64,000 bases of DNA from Thiohalocapsa sp. PB-PSB1 (GTDB taxonomy: Bacteria > Pseudomonadota > Gammaproteobacteria > Chromatiales > Chromatiaceae): contig CP050890.1 of assembly GCA_016745215.1 (NCBI GenBank), positions 6,820,001 through 6,884,000 on the forward strand. The letters run 5' to 3'. Below, in pieces: positions 42,370-52,221 of this stretch; positions within the stretch are counted from its first letter, which is position 1, and every line of letters begins with the position of its first letter. A model generated the notes under the pieces. The model was not told where the DNA came from. It made no database searches and saw only the letters and a program-made list of their open reading frames with translations. The position numbers and the translations under genes are program-made.

Positions 42370-44072
42370 TCACTTTCCTCCGGCAGCCGCCGCACGAACG
42401 ACCTCGGCCAAAGGCGGAATAGCGTTCATCCGCGCCAGCCTGTCGTGCAGGTAGTGCCAGAACGAGATGCCCAGTTTGCGCAGGTTTTCTTCAGGCTGGT
42501 GAAGGTATCCCGACAGCGTCGCCCGTCTTCGCTGCGGGTCGAACCGCTGGTTTTGCGTCGACTGACATATTCGCGGATATCGCTTTCGCTGAGGTTGTTG
42601 TGTAACGGCAGGTCGGGGTCGTCGAGCACTCCAAGCAACTCTTCTTTGTTGCGCGCCAAACGTTTGAGGTGCCCGTTGAGCGTCTCGTAATTCGTGCGGG
42701 TCCGGCACAGTTCATCGAACCGGCTGCGGATTTCTTCGCGGAATTGCGGCGTTTGGAAAGCTTCCTCGATCTTGTACGCTTTCAGGTCGGCATACAGATC
42801 CCAAATCTGGCAACGCACCCAATCGATGTGCTTGGCGTGGGTTGGATTGAGCGGCACGAGCTTGTTGATGTTGCGCTCGGCGTGCATCCAGCACAGCGCA
42901 TGACGGAAGACGTTGAATTGTCCCGCGTCATCGCTGACAACTCCCATTGTCGTCGGAAAACCCTGTGCCAGCAGGCTGCCCGTCAGCGCCCCTTCGGTCG
43001 CGATCTGGATGTGTTTCGGACCCGTGATGCCAACCGCGGCGAGAGACCTGTCCCACTCTTCCTTGTTCGCAAAGCTTTTGCCTTCTTCGAGCAGATGGAG
43101 TGTCTTCTGCGGCAGCTTGTGCCGGGCCATGTACTCCAGCGCCCCGGCGTTGAGCACGTCATCGGTGCGCCCGGCGCGCAGCAATTCCAGAAAGTTGACC
43201 CGGCTCTTACTCTGCGTGCTCTCGAACCAGGCGAACAACTCATTGCCGATGAAGGTGCAGTAGCCGTTCTTGCCGTCGTGCCGCGCCCCGGTGTCGTCCA
43301 CCTGAATATGATTCGACACCTGCAATCCCGCCTCCAACAACCCATCCTTCTCGGCGTGGAAGTCCTCGTGCTTCTGCGTGAGCAGATGGTTCAGTTGACC
43401 CGCCGATATCTCGATGCCCAGGTCGTGCAAGTGCTCCAGCAGCAAGGGCTGGGTCACGCGCTGGTGGTGGTATAGTCACTCAACATGATAACCAGATATG
43501 CCCTTTTGTTTTTTGTGCCTGAGTGCTGGCCTTAAACGAAAGGGACAGTTTTGATGTCACGTGAGAGGACTATACTGGTAGAGGACGTAGCTTTTCAGTT
43601 GCGCCCCGTCATGGCCCTGCACCGAGATCGGCAACCGCCCTTTCAGTGTCTGACCGTCCGGCCCGATCCAGGTCTCCAGGCGGTAGCGGATGGTGTGCGC
43701 TTCGATTGTCAGCTCCTGCACCACGAAGTCGTCGTAGCCCTTGAAACGCCAACCCTTCTCGCGCGCATCCACCGGCAGCCCTTCCGGGACGATTTTCTGC
43801 TCTTCGTGGACCTCCAATTCCCCGGTTTTTGCGCGTTTCGGGCCGGGTTTGGGCTTCTTTTCCGTGCCGCCTTCCCCGGCCTTGTCGGTCTCCGCATCCA
43901 TCCGGCTCGGCTTCAGTTTGGGCTTGCCCTTGAGCTCCTTTAGCCGCTTGACCTCGGCTTCCAACTCCTCAATCCGCTCCTGTTGCTCCACAATCAGCCG
44001 CAGCAATGCCTGCACCAGCGGTGTCTGCTCCGCTTCGGGGATCTCCGGCAGCTTGAGCGTCGGCTTGCTCAT
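42370..44072 (-). pseudogene. IS66-like transposase, split by a 100-bp MITE and frameshifted
   Basis: The N-terminal half (from 44072) reads MSKPTLKLPEIPEAEQTPLV, has a coiled coil (VEQQERIEELEAEVKRLKEL), and continues through EGLPVDAREKGWRFKGYDDF to LKSYVLYQY. Here MITE M1 (43473-43572) interrupts; without it the codons join as YQYHHQRVTQPLLLEHL. The catalytic half has NHIQVDDTGARHDGKNGYCT (first Asp), VVSDDAGQF (second Asp) and LPLHNNLSESDIREYVSRRK (Glu). A frameshift near 42500 shifts to LGISFWHYLHDRLARMNAIP for the end. Confidence 0.85.
43473..43572 (+). mobile_element. MITE M1, copy 1 (100 bp, TA target duplication)
   Basis: The element runs from TAGTCACTCAACATGATAAC to GTCACGTGAGAGGACTA and is flanked by TA on both sides (43471-43472 and 43573-43574). 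Excision with one TA restores the host reading frame exactly. An inverted copy lies at 50375-50474 with only a few differences. TA duplication points to IS630/Tc1-mariner-type mobilisation. Confidence 0.85.
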
Positions 44073-44140
44073 GGCGCTGAGTCTATCCGCATTTCTCCAG
44101 ATAGCAACAGAATTTTGCCGGGGGAGAATGAGAAGTTACC

Positions 44141-44425
44141 CAAGATTCACGTAACCCATTGATCTAACTGGCTTAAGCCCCGGTCCAGAATTTCACGTGA
44201 ATGGCTACAGCGAGCACTGGTGTCTAAGTAATCTAAGTAATTTATTGATTTTAAAGTGTAAAGCAGTGCTGAACCGGTGCATGGCTAATTATCGCATTGT
44301 TCAGCATGATGTTGTAAGCGTCGAAGTGCATTTGCATGGCTACAAAATGAAAAATTAAAAACCAATAAAAGTCTTTTATATCAGTATTTTATAGAAAAAA
44401 TGGGCAAAATTGCCAGGGAAAACCG
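44141..44425 (-). mobile_element. Internally deleted IS1634-type element remnant
   Basis: Read in reverse, 44345-44425 resembles the left end of the IS1634-family element at 47676 (both contain TTCATTTTGTAGCCATGCAA). 44151-44217 resembles its right end (GTAGCCA, GTGAAATTCTGGACC and GGTTACGTG against GTAGCCACC, GTGAAATCCTGAATT and AGTTACGTG). The transposase gene is absent. The element ends at AAAACCGG exactly where the duplicated block begins. The interior is AT-rich. Confidence 0.65.
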
Positions 44426-44491
44426 GGTAAAGCCCAAATGATGCAAGGGACGCGGGATTGAGCGCGTCACGCGGCATAACTGAGGATGCGG

Positions 44492-44698
44492 CATAATCAG
44501 GGCGAACGGGATCTGCGTATGAGCAAAGTTCAGCAGAAGATCTCCGGTTGCTTGCGTTCGAAGTTGGGGGCAAAGTTCTTCTCCCGCATCCGCAGCTATC
44601 TCTCGACCTGCGCGAAGAATGGGGTCTCTTCTGCAGAGGCCCTGCGCCTCCTGTTCGAGGGCCGATGGCCCGCGTTTATGGGCATGGCACCTGAATAG
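44492..44698 (+). pseudogene. IS66-family transposase C-terminal fragment, copy 2
   Basis: It is the same fragment as 27080-27286 with one codon changed at the left end (NQGERD instead of NQNERD). The preceding recombinase genes are absent here, so the fragment was duplicated after the recombinase element had already joined it. Confidence 0.8.
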
Positions 44699-44817
44699 TT
44701 ACAACCTGTTTAGCTTGTTTCTGCACCATCACTATGAGCGGGTTGCCGCAACAAGAAGGCGGACGAGAAAACAACCCAGCTGGTCTATTTCTCGACAGAA
44801 ATCGCCTTCGTGGGTAG

Positions 44818-45236
44818 GTGCATGGTTGCTCCGGCATATTTCCGGCCGAATCGTCGCATTCAAAACTTCGCGGTGTCAGGCGTTCTGCAATGGCGATCAA
44901 CTCCAGGATGCCGTCGAGCAGCGCGCCCAGCGCGATTGCAACACCGCTGCCGCTCTGTGTTCGTCCGCGCTCGGCTGCAGTCCGCTCGCGTGCTTGCGAT
45001 GTCGTGTCCCGGTCGCCGCCAGCACCTTGTTGGCCAGCGCATCGATCGCAGCGCCGAGCAGGAAGCCGGTCGTGGCCGCGACCATTCCGACCTCTTCGAA
45101 CGCTACCTTCACCAGTTCGAAGGCAAGGGCGGAGATCAGCACGCCGCTGCCAAAAGCCATGATCAGCGCGATTCTGCGCAACGGTACCGCCATGAAATAG
45201 CCGACTGCCGCACCTACGATGAGTGCACCGCCGTGA
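44818..45236 (-). pseudogene. ZIP-type metal transporter remnant, copy 2
   Basis: It carries the same helices and frameshift as 27406-27869. The N-terminal part differs because 151 bp are missing, so the frame runs straight into sequence upstream of the porin leader (CEYCRNLGDHGGALIVG). Confidence 0.6.
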
Positions 45237-45624
45237 TCCCCCAAGTTGCGGCAATACTCGCACATCATTCCGGTCGCTTTCGCAAATTGCATAGCGCATG
45301 TCCCTGAAACGCTGCATAGTCACGCACTGGCGTCAATACTCAATCGAGCATTGCCTCAGGGCCGAGCCGATCCGGCAACCCGCCGCGCGGCCTGCGGGCG
45401 ACGCGATCGTGGGCAGGCTGTCGTCCGGCAACTGCGACCTGACTCGACGGTAACGGTGGTCGATCCCGGCCCCAAACCCGCAACTCGACCGCAGAGTGCC
45501 TGGCTTCATGAACGCCCCCCGACTTCAAGCACACCCTCGGCGCCGATAAGGATGCGCAGATCACGGAGGGCCGGATCGCGGCGCCGCTCGCCGAAGCGGC
45601 CTTGTATACTCTAACTATCGAGAG

Positions 45625-47067
45625 ATGAAGACAATGTCCCTACGTGCCGCCTCCTCCATGGTTGTTGTCGGCCTGACCTTGCACATCGTTGCGGTGCCCG
45701 CGCTCGCTCGGGCCGATGCCGACGTGTCCGAGCTGCAGCGTATCATCGCCCAACAGCAGCGCCAGCTCGAGGCACAGCAGAAACAGCTCGACGCCCAGCG
45801 CGAAATGCTGGAGCAGATTCAGGCGCAAACGCAAGCGCTCGTGGAAGGTGCCGCGAAGGAAGTCGATCAGCTCGAGCGCAGGGTCGCAGATCAACAACAA
45901 CAGCTGACCTCGTTGCAGAGTCGCGTCAGTGATCCGACGAGGCCGAGTCTGCCGCCGAGGCAACCCATGACCGTGAAGAGCTCGCCGTCGAATACGACAG
46001 CCAGCGCGTCGCCCGTCGCCGCCCCAAGCGCTCCGGAGAAGGTGGTCGCATCGGATGGTCCGCAGGCCGTCAAGCTCGCTATCTCGGGGCACGTCAACCG
46101 AATGATCAACTTCGTCAATGACGGCAGCGGCACCGAGACCTATTTTGTCGATAACGACAATAGCGAGAGCCAGGTGCGCTTCGTCGGCACTGCAAAGGCA
46201 ACCGACGATCTAGAGATCGGCGCCACCATCGAGCTCTCGATCGCGCCCAACAAGTCGGGTAACGTCGATCAGCTCGACCAGGATACGAACAATATCTTCG
46301 ATCAGCGCAAAGCGGAGCTGACCCTGGACAGCGCAGGCTTCGGTAAGCTCTGGTTGGGGAAAGGAAACACTGCATCCTACACCAGCGCTTCCGTCGACCT
46401 CTCCGGGACTGCGGTCATTGCCTACTCCACAATCGTGGACACCGCCGGCGGCCTGTTCTTCCGCGAGCGCGGCTCGGGCGAGCTGACGGACGTGCGGATC
46501 GGCAATGCCTTCAGCGCCTTCGATGGCTTGAACCGCCGCAACAGGATTCGCTACGACTCGCCGAAGTTTGCGGGTTTTCACGTGCGAACCTCCGCGATCA
46601 GCGATCAACGCTACGATGGATCCCTGTGGTGGTCCGGTCAGGGTTATGGGTTCAAGGCTGCCGGTGCCGCCGCTGTGGGCTACCCGAACGAGGATGGCAC
46701 CAAGTTGCAATACGACGGCTCCTTTTCTGCCCTGCATCAGAATACCGGCTTGAATCTGACCTTTTCCGCAGGTCTGCTCGAGAACAAGGAGCAGAAGAAT
46801 CAACAAAACACCTACGTCAAGCTCGGTTGGCGAAAGGGCCTTTTGCCGGTGGGAGACACCGCCTTCGGTGTTGACTACACCAAGGGCCGAAGCCTTCCGA
46901 CCGAAACGGATACGAGCGAGTCCTTTGGATTCGCTGCGGTGCAGAATTTCGACCGGTTCGGCACCGAGCTCTACGCCCTTTACCGCCACCACGCCTTGGA
47001 TAGAACACAAGACCCCAAGGTCGACGATATCGACGTTGTTGCCGTCGGCGCCAGGGTGAAGTTCTGA
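45625..47067 (+). CDS. Outer-membrane porin with N-terminal coiled coil, copy 2
   Basis: This intact 480-residue copy of the porin at 28364 differs at only a few residues (Ala-Pro-Ser instead of Ala-Pro-Thr in the linker, Arg for Gln after FHV, Leu for Arg after DGTK). Signal peptide, coiled coil, barrel and terminal Phe are all kept. The leader carries the same candidate operator (45278-45297). Its companion enzyme genes are ruined or absent, so it is an orphan extra dose of porin. Confidence 0.8.
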   Translation: MKTMSLRAASSMVVVGLTLHIVAVPALARADADVSELQRIIAQQQRQLEAQQKQLDAQREMLEQIQAQTQALVEGAAKEVDQLERRVADQQQQLTSLQSRVSDPTRPSLPPRQPMTVKSSPSNTTASASPVAAPSAPEKVVASDGPQAVKLAISGHVNRMINFVNDGSGTETYFVDNDNSESQVRFVGTAKATDDLEIGATIELSIAPNKSGNVDQLDQDTNNIFDQRKAELTLDSAGFGKLWLGKGNTASYTSASVDLSGTAVIAYSTIVDTAGGLFFRERGSGELTDVRIGNAFSAFDGLNRRNRIRYDSPKFAGFHVRTSAISDQRYDGSLWWSGQGYGFKAAGAAAVGYPNEDGTKLQYDGSFSALHQNTGLNLTFSAGLLENKEQKNQQNTYVKLGWRKGLLPVGDTAFGVDYTKGRSLPTETDTSESFGFAAVQNFDRFGTELYALYRHHALDRTQDPKVDDIDVVAVGARVKF

Positions 47068-47261
47068 TGCTCGCCGCGTCAGATCGGCGCGGGATACAGT
47101 CGGCCTTGTTCTGCCTGCTCGCTTTGCTCTGTGCCGGCTGCACCGGCTGGGCACCCTTTGAGCCTCGGGACGAACGCGAAGAGGGTCCGAAAGCGGGGCT
47201 CTTTTCGGGCGAAGCAGGCGAGTTCGTCATCTATCGGCGCGATGGTGCAGCACCTGACTGA
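47067..47261 (+). CDS. Small lipoprotein, copy 2
   Basis: The 64-residue lipoprotein is coupled to the porin stop by TGATG, as in copy 1. The lipobox LLCAGC is kept, and the residue two after the Cys is Gly instead of Asp. Retention of Asp or Gly there could alter sorting between membranes in the Lol system, though the rules are for position +2 in E. coli and this is position +3. Confidence 0.6.
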   Translation: MLAASDRRGIQSALFCLLALLCAGCTGWAPFEPRDEREEGPKAGLFSGEAGEFVIYRRDGAAPD

Positions 47262-47675
47262 CTCCAGGTTTCAGGCCCCCGGGCTTCACCGGCTGTTGTC
47301 GCTTTCCTGCAATCTCTTCATTGATTTTTCGCAATTTGCATAGCGCCGGCAGGAAAAATGCCACAGAGTGCGCCGTGGTCGTCGATGCCATGCGACCAGC
47401 CGGCTAACGCGACATTCCCTGCCGGCAGCCGACCCCGGCACAAGCGCCCACAGTTCAACCGCAGAGTGACAACGATGAAACGTAGAGCATTTATCCAGAC
47501 TGTACCCTTGACGGCAATGCTGCCGGCAGGACTGGCCATCGCCTCGGGAACGGCACACGCCGAGCAAGCCGCGGCGGGCCAGGCCGCAGCCGGGATGGCA
47601 GCTCCGGGAACCGCTCCAGCGACCGGTGGCGGCGGAGCCGAGGCGCCGGACTTCGCCAAGGATATCCTCACCAGC

Positions 47676-49553
47676 CCGATCTTCCGGCTCAAAATCGACC
47701 GATTTTCGCCTCTAGCCCGCGTGATTGCTCGCTTTCTTGCTCCTGACTTTTTTCATTTTGTAGCCATGCAAATGCAATTATTTTGCACTTGATTTATCGT
47801 TTATTTGAGCTATTATTTAGCCATGCATACAGCACATGGCAATTTGCACCTTGAGATCCAGACCTCTCGCAAGAGTCCAGTTGGGATCGTGCGCACCACG
47901 TTTCGCGAGAACGGCAAAATGCGCCATACCCAGCACGGACGCATCACTGGCTGCTCACTGGAGCAACTCAAGCTCCTCCAGCTCGCCTTCCGCGAGCAAG
48001 TTGTCCCCATCGATGACCCGCAGGCGTTCCATATCCTCAACAGCAAGGAATACGGTGCCAGTTATGCGATCCTGACCATCGCCAGACAACTGGGGTTGCA
48101 TCGGGTGCTCTATTCGCATCCAGAGCCTTGGGTAAATGGCGCCTTAGCAATGATCGTTGGTCGTCTGATCCATGCCGGAAGCAAGCTCGCCTTGTGCAAC
48201 CACCATCCCAATACCTGCCTATGGGAGCTCTGCGGCATCGCCGAGCCGCCCGATGTCGATACCCATTGCTATGAGCCGATGGATCGACTGCTGCAACGTC
48301 AGAAAGCGATTCAAAGGAATCTGACGCGCCGTCATCTCAAAGACGGCCATCTGGTGCTCTACGATATCACCAGTATCTATTTCGAAGGCGAATACAAGGA
48401 CAGCGAGCTGGTGAGGTTTGGTTACAATCGTGATGGCAAAAAGGGGCACGAGCAAATCGTGGTCGGGCTCATCTGTACAGCGCAGGGCTGTCCGGTTGGC
48501 GTGGAAGTCTTTGCGGGCAATACCAAAGATGAGACCACGGTGATCGACAAAGTGCATGAAATCAAAGTTGACTATGGTATCGAGAAGATCGTCTTTGTCG
48601 GCGATCGTGGAATGCTGACGCACAGTAACATCGCATCTCTCAAGGACGAGAAAGACTTGCAGACGATCAGCGCCTTGACGCATGGTGAGATGAGAAACTT
48701 GCTCAACAAACAAGTCATTGCCATGGACCTATTCGATGAGCGCAGTATCTGTGAGGTGACTGACCCCGCAGAGCCGATGCGACGTTACTGTCTCTGTCGC
48801 AACCCACAGACCGCGCACAACGAGCACGACACGCGTAAACGTCTTCTGAAATTAACCACGGACGCCTTAGCCGATATCGCAGCCTACAAACGCGCAGCAA
48901 CTGTTGAGACCCTCGGCGCACGTGTCGGAAAGATCCTGGCGAAATATAAGGTGGGCAAGTTCATCCAATGGTCGATTGATGCTGACCCCGACCGTGCGAA
49001 ATCCTCTCAGCATCGATTGGTCTGGTCAATCGATATGGACAAGGTGGCCGAGGAACAACAATTCGACGGCTGTTACATTATCGCCAGCGATGTCGACCAG
49101 GACGCGATGAATACCCTTGAGGTTGTCAACGCGTACAAGAGTTTGACGTTTGTCGAGCGCGCCTTTCGCAGTCTCAAGACCGTACAATTGGAGATCCGCC
49201 CTGTTTACCATAAGACGGATGAACGCATCCGTAGCCATGTCTTTCTCTGCATGCTGTCGTATTACCTGCAATGGCATATGGAACAGCGCCTGGCACCATT
49301 GTTCGCAGCGGATGGGCAGGGTTCGGAAAGGCGTTGGACCTTCCATGGTGTGATCGAGTGTTTAGCTCAGATCACCCGTAACAGAGTCGCGGTCAATGGT
49401 GTGGAGTTCGATCAGAACAGCATGCTGACACCAGAGCAGGAAGAGATACTGGGTCTTTTGCAGATCGCGATGTAGCCACCCGCGTGAAATCCTGAATTGG
49501 CGTTTAAATCAATTCAGTCAATGAGTTACGTGTTTCTCGAACAGGAAAATCAG
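47676..49553 (+). mobile_element. IS1634-family insertion sequence with 6-bp target duplication
   Basis: The element lies between two copies of ACCAGC (47670-47675 and 49554-49559). Its ends CCGATCTTCCGGCTCAAAAT and, inverted, CTGATTTTCCTGTTCGAGAA are imperfect repeats. Length is 1878 bp. Removal restores the acnX reading frame seen in copy 1. Confidence 0.9.
47823..49475 (+). CDS. IS1634-family transposase
   Basis: The 550-residue DDE transposase has its first Asp in HLVLYDITSIYFEGEYKDSE, the second in IEKIVFVGDRGMLTHSN, and the Glu block VNAYKSLTFVERAFRSLKTV. These are the family positions, with the usual long insertion before the last block. I use ATG at 47823; an in-frame TTG at 47805 would add six residues. 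The gene is intact, so the element is potentially active. Confidence 0.9.
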   Translation: MHTAHGNLHLEIQTSRKSPVGIVRTTFRENGKMRHTQHGRITGCSLEQLKLLQLAFREQVVPIDDPQAFHILNSKEYGASYAILTIARQLGLHRVLYSHPEPWVNGALAMIVGRLIHAGSKLALCNHHPNTCLWELCGIAEPPDVDTHCYEPMDRLLQRQKAIQRNLTRRHLKDGHLVLYDITSIYFEGEYKDSELVRFGYNRDGKKGHEQIVVGLICTAQGCPVGVEVFAGNTKDETTVIDKVHEIKVDYGIEKIVFVGDRGMLTHSNIASLKDEKDLQTISALTHGEMRNLLNKQVIAMDLFDERSICEVTDPAEPMRRYCLCRNPQTAHNEHDTRKRLLKLTTDALADIAAYKRAATVETLGARVGKILAKYKVGKFIQWSIDADPDRAKSSQHRLVWSIDMDKVAEEQQFDGCYIIASDVDQDAMNTLEVVNAYKSLTFVERAFRSLKTVQLEIRPVYHKTDERIRSHVFLCMLSYYLQWHMEQRLAPLFAADGQGSERRWTFHGVIECLAQITRNRVAVNGVEFDQNSMLTPEQEEILGLLQIAM

Positions 49554-49607
49554 ACCAGCGACATGAACGGGCTGGGTCCGGACGGCAAGCCGACGGGCGC
49601 CAAGGCC

Positions 49608-49860
49608 TAGGCTGTCGAAATGTCCTGAGTTTTGATGTCAAACCGATTCCGGGTCTTGGATTGCATCATCGAACGCACTGGGGAAGCCTAATCGGTGTCG
49701 GGGCCGCTATCGGAATCGGAATCGAATCCGCTCATCGATCAAAGCAGCCAGCTCGATACCAACTCCCTAATTCCGACCTTGACACCGACCCCGACACCGA
49801 CTAAGCATCCATAAACCGGGAAGCGCTTGTTTCAGTGAGACAGCAGATTTCGACAGCCTA
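49608..49860 (+). mobile_element. MITE-like element M2, copy 2 (253 bp, 9-bp target duplication)
   Basis: TAGGCTGTCGAAAT and ATTTCGACAGCCTA bound the element. GCCAAGGCC is duplicated on both sides (49599-49607 and 49861-49869), and removing the insert rebuilds the acnX sequence. It is homologous to 37812-38069. Confidence 0.85.
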
Positions 49861-49980
49861 GCCAAGGCCACCTTCACCGGCGCGTCGGCGGCCGGCGTCA
49901 CCGCCGACAGTGCGCCGACCAAGATGACGCTGAGCGCCGACGAACAGGCTCGTGGACATCGCGGTGATGGGAAAGGTCTA

Positions 49981-50253
49981 GCACAACTGCGGCTAAGCGG
50001 CTCGAGCAACCGTGCACAGGGAACAGGTCGTATCTAACTGCAACGACAGGGCTCTTTGTCTTGTCACCGCCTTGGTTTTACCTTTTTCGCGGGGAGTGGG
50101 CGCAAAACCCATAACGGCTACTGCGCCGGCTTCCGGTTGTTGTCGGGTGGCTTTACTAACCTTAAAGGTGAATACATGATCAGCGCTTTCAAACTCTTGC
50201 GTGGACTAACTCTCTCGACTTGTCTCAGGGTGTAACCCGTCCTCCGCGCCGTC
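49981..50253 (+). other. Interval without recognised gene
   Basis: The first 30 bases are the decayed continuation of the acnX downstream region. The rest carries no recognised coding or structural signal. It borders the ISKra4-type element on the right. Confidence 0.4.
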
Positions 50254-51920
50254 TCAGGCCGCCATAGGCAGATGGAATGAGGAGTCATTGGCGGCTCGGA
50301 CAGGATAGAGTGCTTGTTGTTGCTGTTCGATATGGAACTTCATAAACGCCTCCCAATGGCCATGAATATGGATATAGTCCTCTCACGTGACATCAAAACT
50401 GTCCCTTTCGTTTAAGGCCTGCACTCACACACCAAAAACAAAAGGGCATATCTGGTTATCATGTTGAGTGACTATACAGCGTAACCCCAGCATCGATTGT
50501 GCGCCTTGCATCACCCAACGCATTCCCGTGCCCTCCATGCGGTCGACATGTGTCGACAAGCGCCCTCGATGACCCCGGAGGCAACCGGGTAGCCGGCCGC
50601 CAAATAGTCCTGGTGCATACGATGGGCATTTTTCTCCAAGTAGCCACAAGCCTTGTCCACCGGCTTACGCTGTGAATCGCTGAGTTGCTGGTGGGTCGCT
50701 TGCCAGCGAAATCCGCGCATGACGCCCTGCACTTGACCGCGCAGAATCCGCCCGATTCGCTCCTTAACCAAGGGAATCTGTTGGTGTATCGGTTGCTGCG
50801 GATACAAGGCTTGAACCGCCTTCCAGACGTAGGAGCTGGCATGGAGCAGGTCCAGAATTTCAATGAGAGAGCCATCGCGTTGTAGCTCTTCGCCCATCTC
50901 CCAGAGCGTTTCCTCGCCATCCATGATCAGAATCTGCAAATGCGTTCCACAAGGATTGCGTTGCCGATATTCGTCCGCCAACCAATGGCAAATCTCTTCC
51001 CGAGCCGGTTGTAGCGTATCCGCCTCATCGCGCTGCAGGCTGGCGCGAAGGTGTTTGCACAGCGGCTTGGGGCGAGGTTTGGCGGTCTGTTCCGGGCGCT
51101 TTCCATCCGGGGTTCGAAACAGCGACTCCAACACCTCTTCCGGGGTGCGGGGGTTGGGTTCAATGCTATAGGCGGCCCCCAGAATGGCCATCTTTTGCTT
51201 GCCACTGTGGCTCTTTGGCGGTTTGCTCTCCATACACGCCGGTTTGTAGGTATCCTGATCATTGGGCTCATCGACCGCCTTCTCTTCGGCGCTTTTGCGC
51301 ATCACCACCCCTTTACCATCGGCCGTGCCGACGACAAGCTGGGCACCTTGCGCCGGTTCTACTTCCACTTGGTTGTCCCAGTAGGACTCTACCGATTGCC
51401 CCAGACTTCGGTTCGTGCGTTCCAGACTCTGCACCGAGACCGACAACCCCAGAATGCGTTGCAGAATCTTGTTAACCTCCGTGTAGGGAATCTCCACCGC
51501 TAAGGACTGATCCCAATCCTGCAACAGGTAGGAAAACTTGCTCTCGGGCAACTGCAGTCGTACATCCAGCGGAATAGACTCCAGCTTCTGGCCTTCGCGG
51601 CTCCCATAGACATAGCGCTCCAACTCGTAGGCACCGAACACCGACTGATAGGCCCGCGCATGCGGTTGCGGGAGCCGTTTTACCACCGCTCCATCTGATC
51701 ACTCTACCCGCTCTCCCTCGTCACACGCCCCATGGAGCGCAAACAAGTACCCCAAGGCTTGGTAGCCCATCTCCAGCAGCTTCTGGAATAGCCCTTTTTC
51801 CACCACATGAGCAGCCGTGCCCTCCCTATAGGCCAACTCCACCAGCTCGACAAGTTCATAGGCTTGATCCACGATCTCTTGGCCCTTGATGTCCAGTGCG
51901 CTTTCATTCATGCTGTTCAT
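50254..51920 (-). pseudogene. ISKra4-family transposase, broken by stop, frameshift and MITE
   Basis: The N-terminal part (from 51920) reads MNSMNESALDIKGQEIVDQA up to GACDEGERVE. One TGA then interrupts the same frame before SDGAVVKRLPQPHARAYQSV. The catalytic part has VVGTADGKGVVMRK (first Asp), LQILIMDGEETLWEMG (second Asp) and AAGYPVASGVIEGACRH (Glu), as in ISKra4. A frameshift near 50545 shifts to DRMEGTGMRWVMQGAQSMLG, and MITE M1 (50375-50474) interrupts at LRC. Beyond it the frame IHIHGHWEAFMKFHIEQQQQ runs on to a stop at 50254. Confidence 0.85.
50375..50474 (-). mobile_element. MITE M1, copy 2 (100 bp, TA target duplication)
   Basis: It starts TAGTCCTCTCACGTGACATC and ends GTTGAGTGACTA, flanked by TA at 50373-50374 and 50475-50476. 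It is the inverted equivalent of 43473-43572, with a handful of substitutions in the loop region. Deleting it with one TA rejoins the ISKra4 frame (GLRC-IHIHGHWEAF). Confidence 0.85.
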
Positions 51921-52221
51921 AGGTAGACTCCTCCGACTTGGGGACTCAAGTCCCTGGGGTGTTTAGTTAACGGCGGAGTCTACCTCAATTTCAACACCAG
52001 CAAATGGCCTCATCGCGCGCGGGAGGCGGGTTGCACCCTTGCGCTCGGGTCTACCTGACTATCGATCCCGAGTCCAACACGGTGGTGATCAGTCGCGAGA
52101 TGCCAGCGGTGAACAACGCTCAGATACTCGCCGAACTCGCTGCATTGAGCTGAACCGTACCAGACAATGTCTACCTCGCACCGGTTAGCGACGACGTTCT
52201 GAACAGGCGCGACCCTGATCA
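51921..52221 (+). other. Hairpin end of ISKra4-type element and unrecognised remnant
   Basis: GGTAGACTCCTCC (51922-51934) and GGCGGAGTCTACC (51973-51985) form an imperfect dyad that may be the element end. Beyond it a plus-strand frame RVYLTIDPESNTVVISREMP, AVNNAQILAELAALS has coding character but no start and no family that I recognise. Confidence 0.4.

Larger units (their letters stand above)
42361..44140 (-). mobile_element. IS66-like insertion element
   Basis: TGTAACTTCTCACTTTCCTC (42361) and, inverted from 44140, GGTAACTTCTCATTCTCCCC are the terminal repeats. The 1780-bp element carries one transposase gene, itself broken by MITE M1. No target duplication is visible, because the right flank is an unrelated element remnant. 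Confidence 0.8.
44426..47675 (+). repeat. Segmental duplication, copy 2
   Basis: This is the second copy of 27014-30414, lacking a 151-bp segment. It is bounded on the left by an IS1634-type remnant and interrupted at its right end by an IS1634-family element. The similarity resumes for short stretches after the IS (49554-49607, 49861-49930) and at the acnX 3' end (49949-50012). Confidence 0.9.
47475..49980 (+). pseudogene. Aconitase X large-subunit gene, copy 2, destroyed
   Basis: The gene starts like copy 1 (MKRRAFIQTVPLTAMLPAGL, Tat signal) up to FAKDILTS. It is then interrupted by an IS1634-family element (47676-49553, ACCAGC duplicated). It resumes as DMNGLGPDGKPTGAK, is interrupted again by MITE M2 (49608-49860, GCCAAGGCC duplicated), and resumes as ATFTGASAAGVTADSAPTKM. 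It then jumps from DEQA to LVDIAVMGKV at the very end, so about 410 codons are deleted. Three independent lesions show it is not under selection. Confidence 0.9.
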
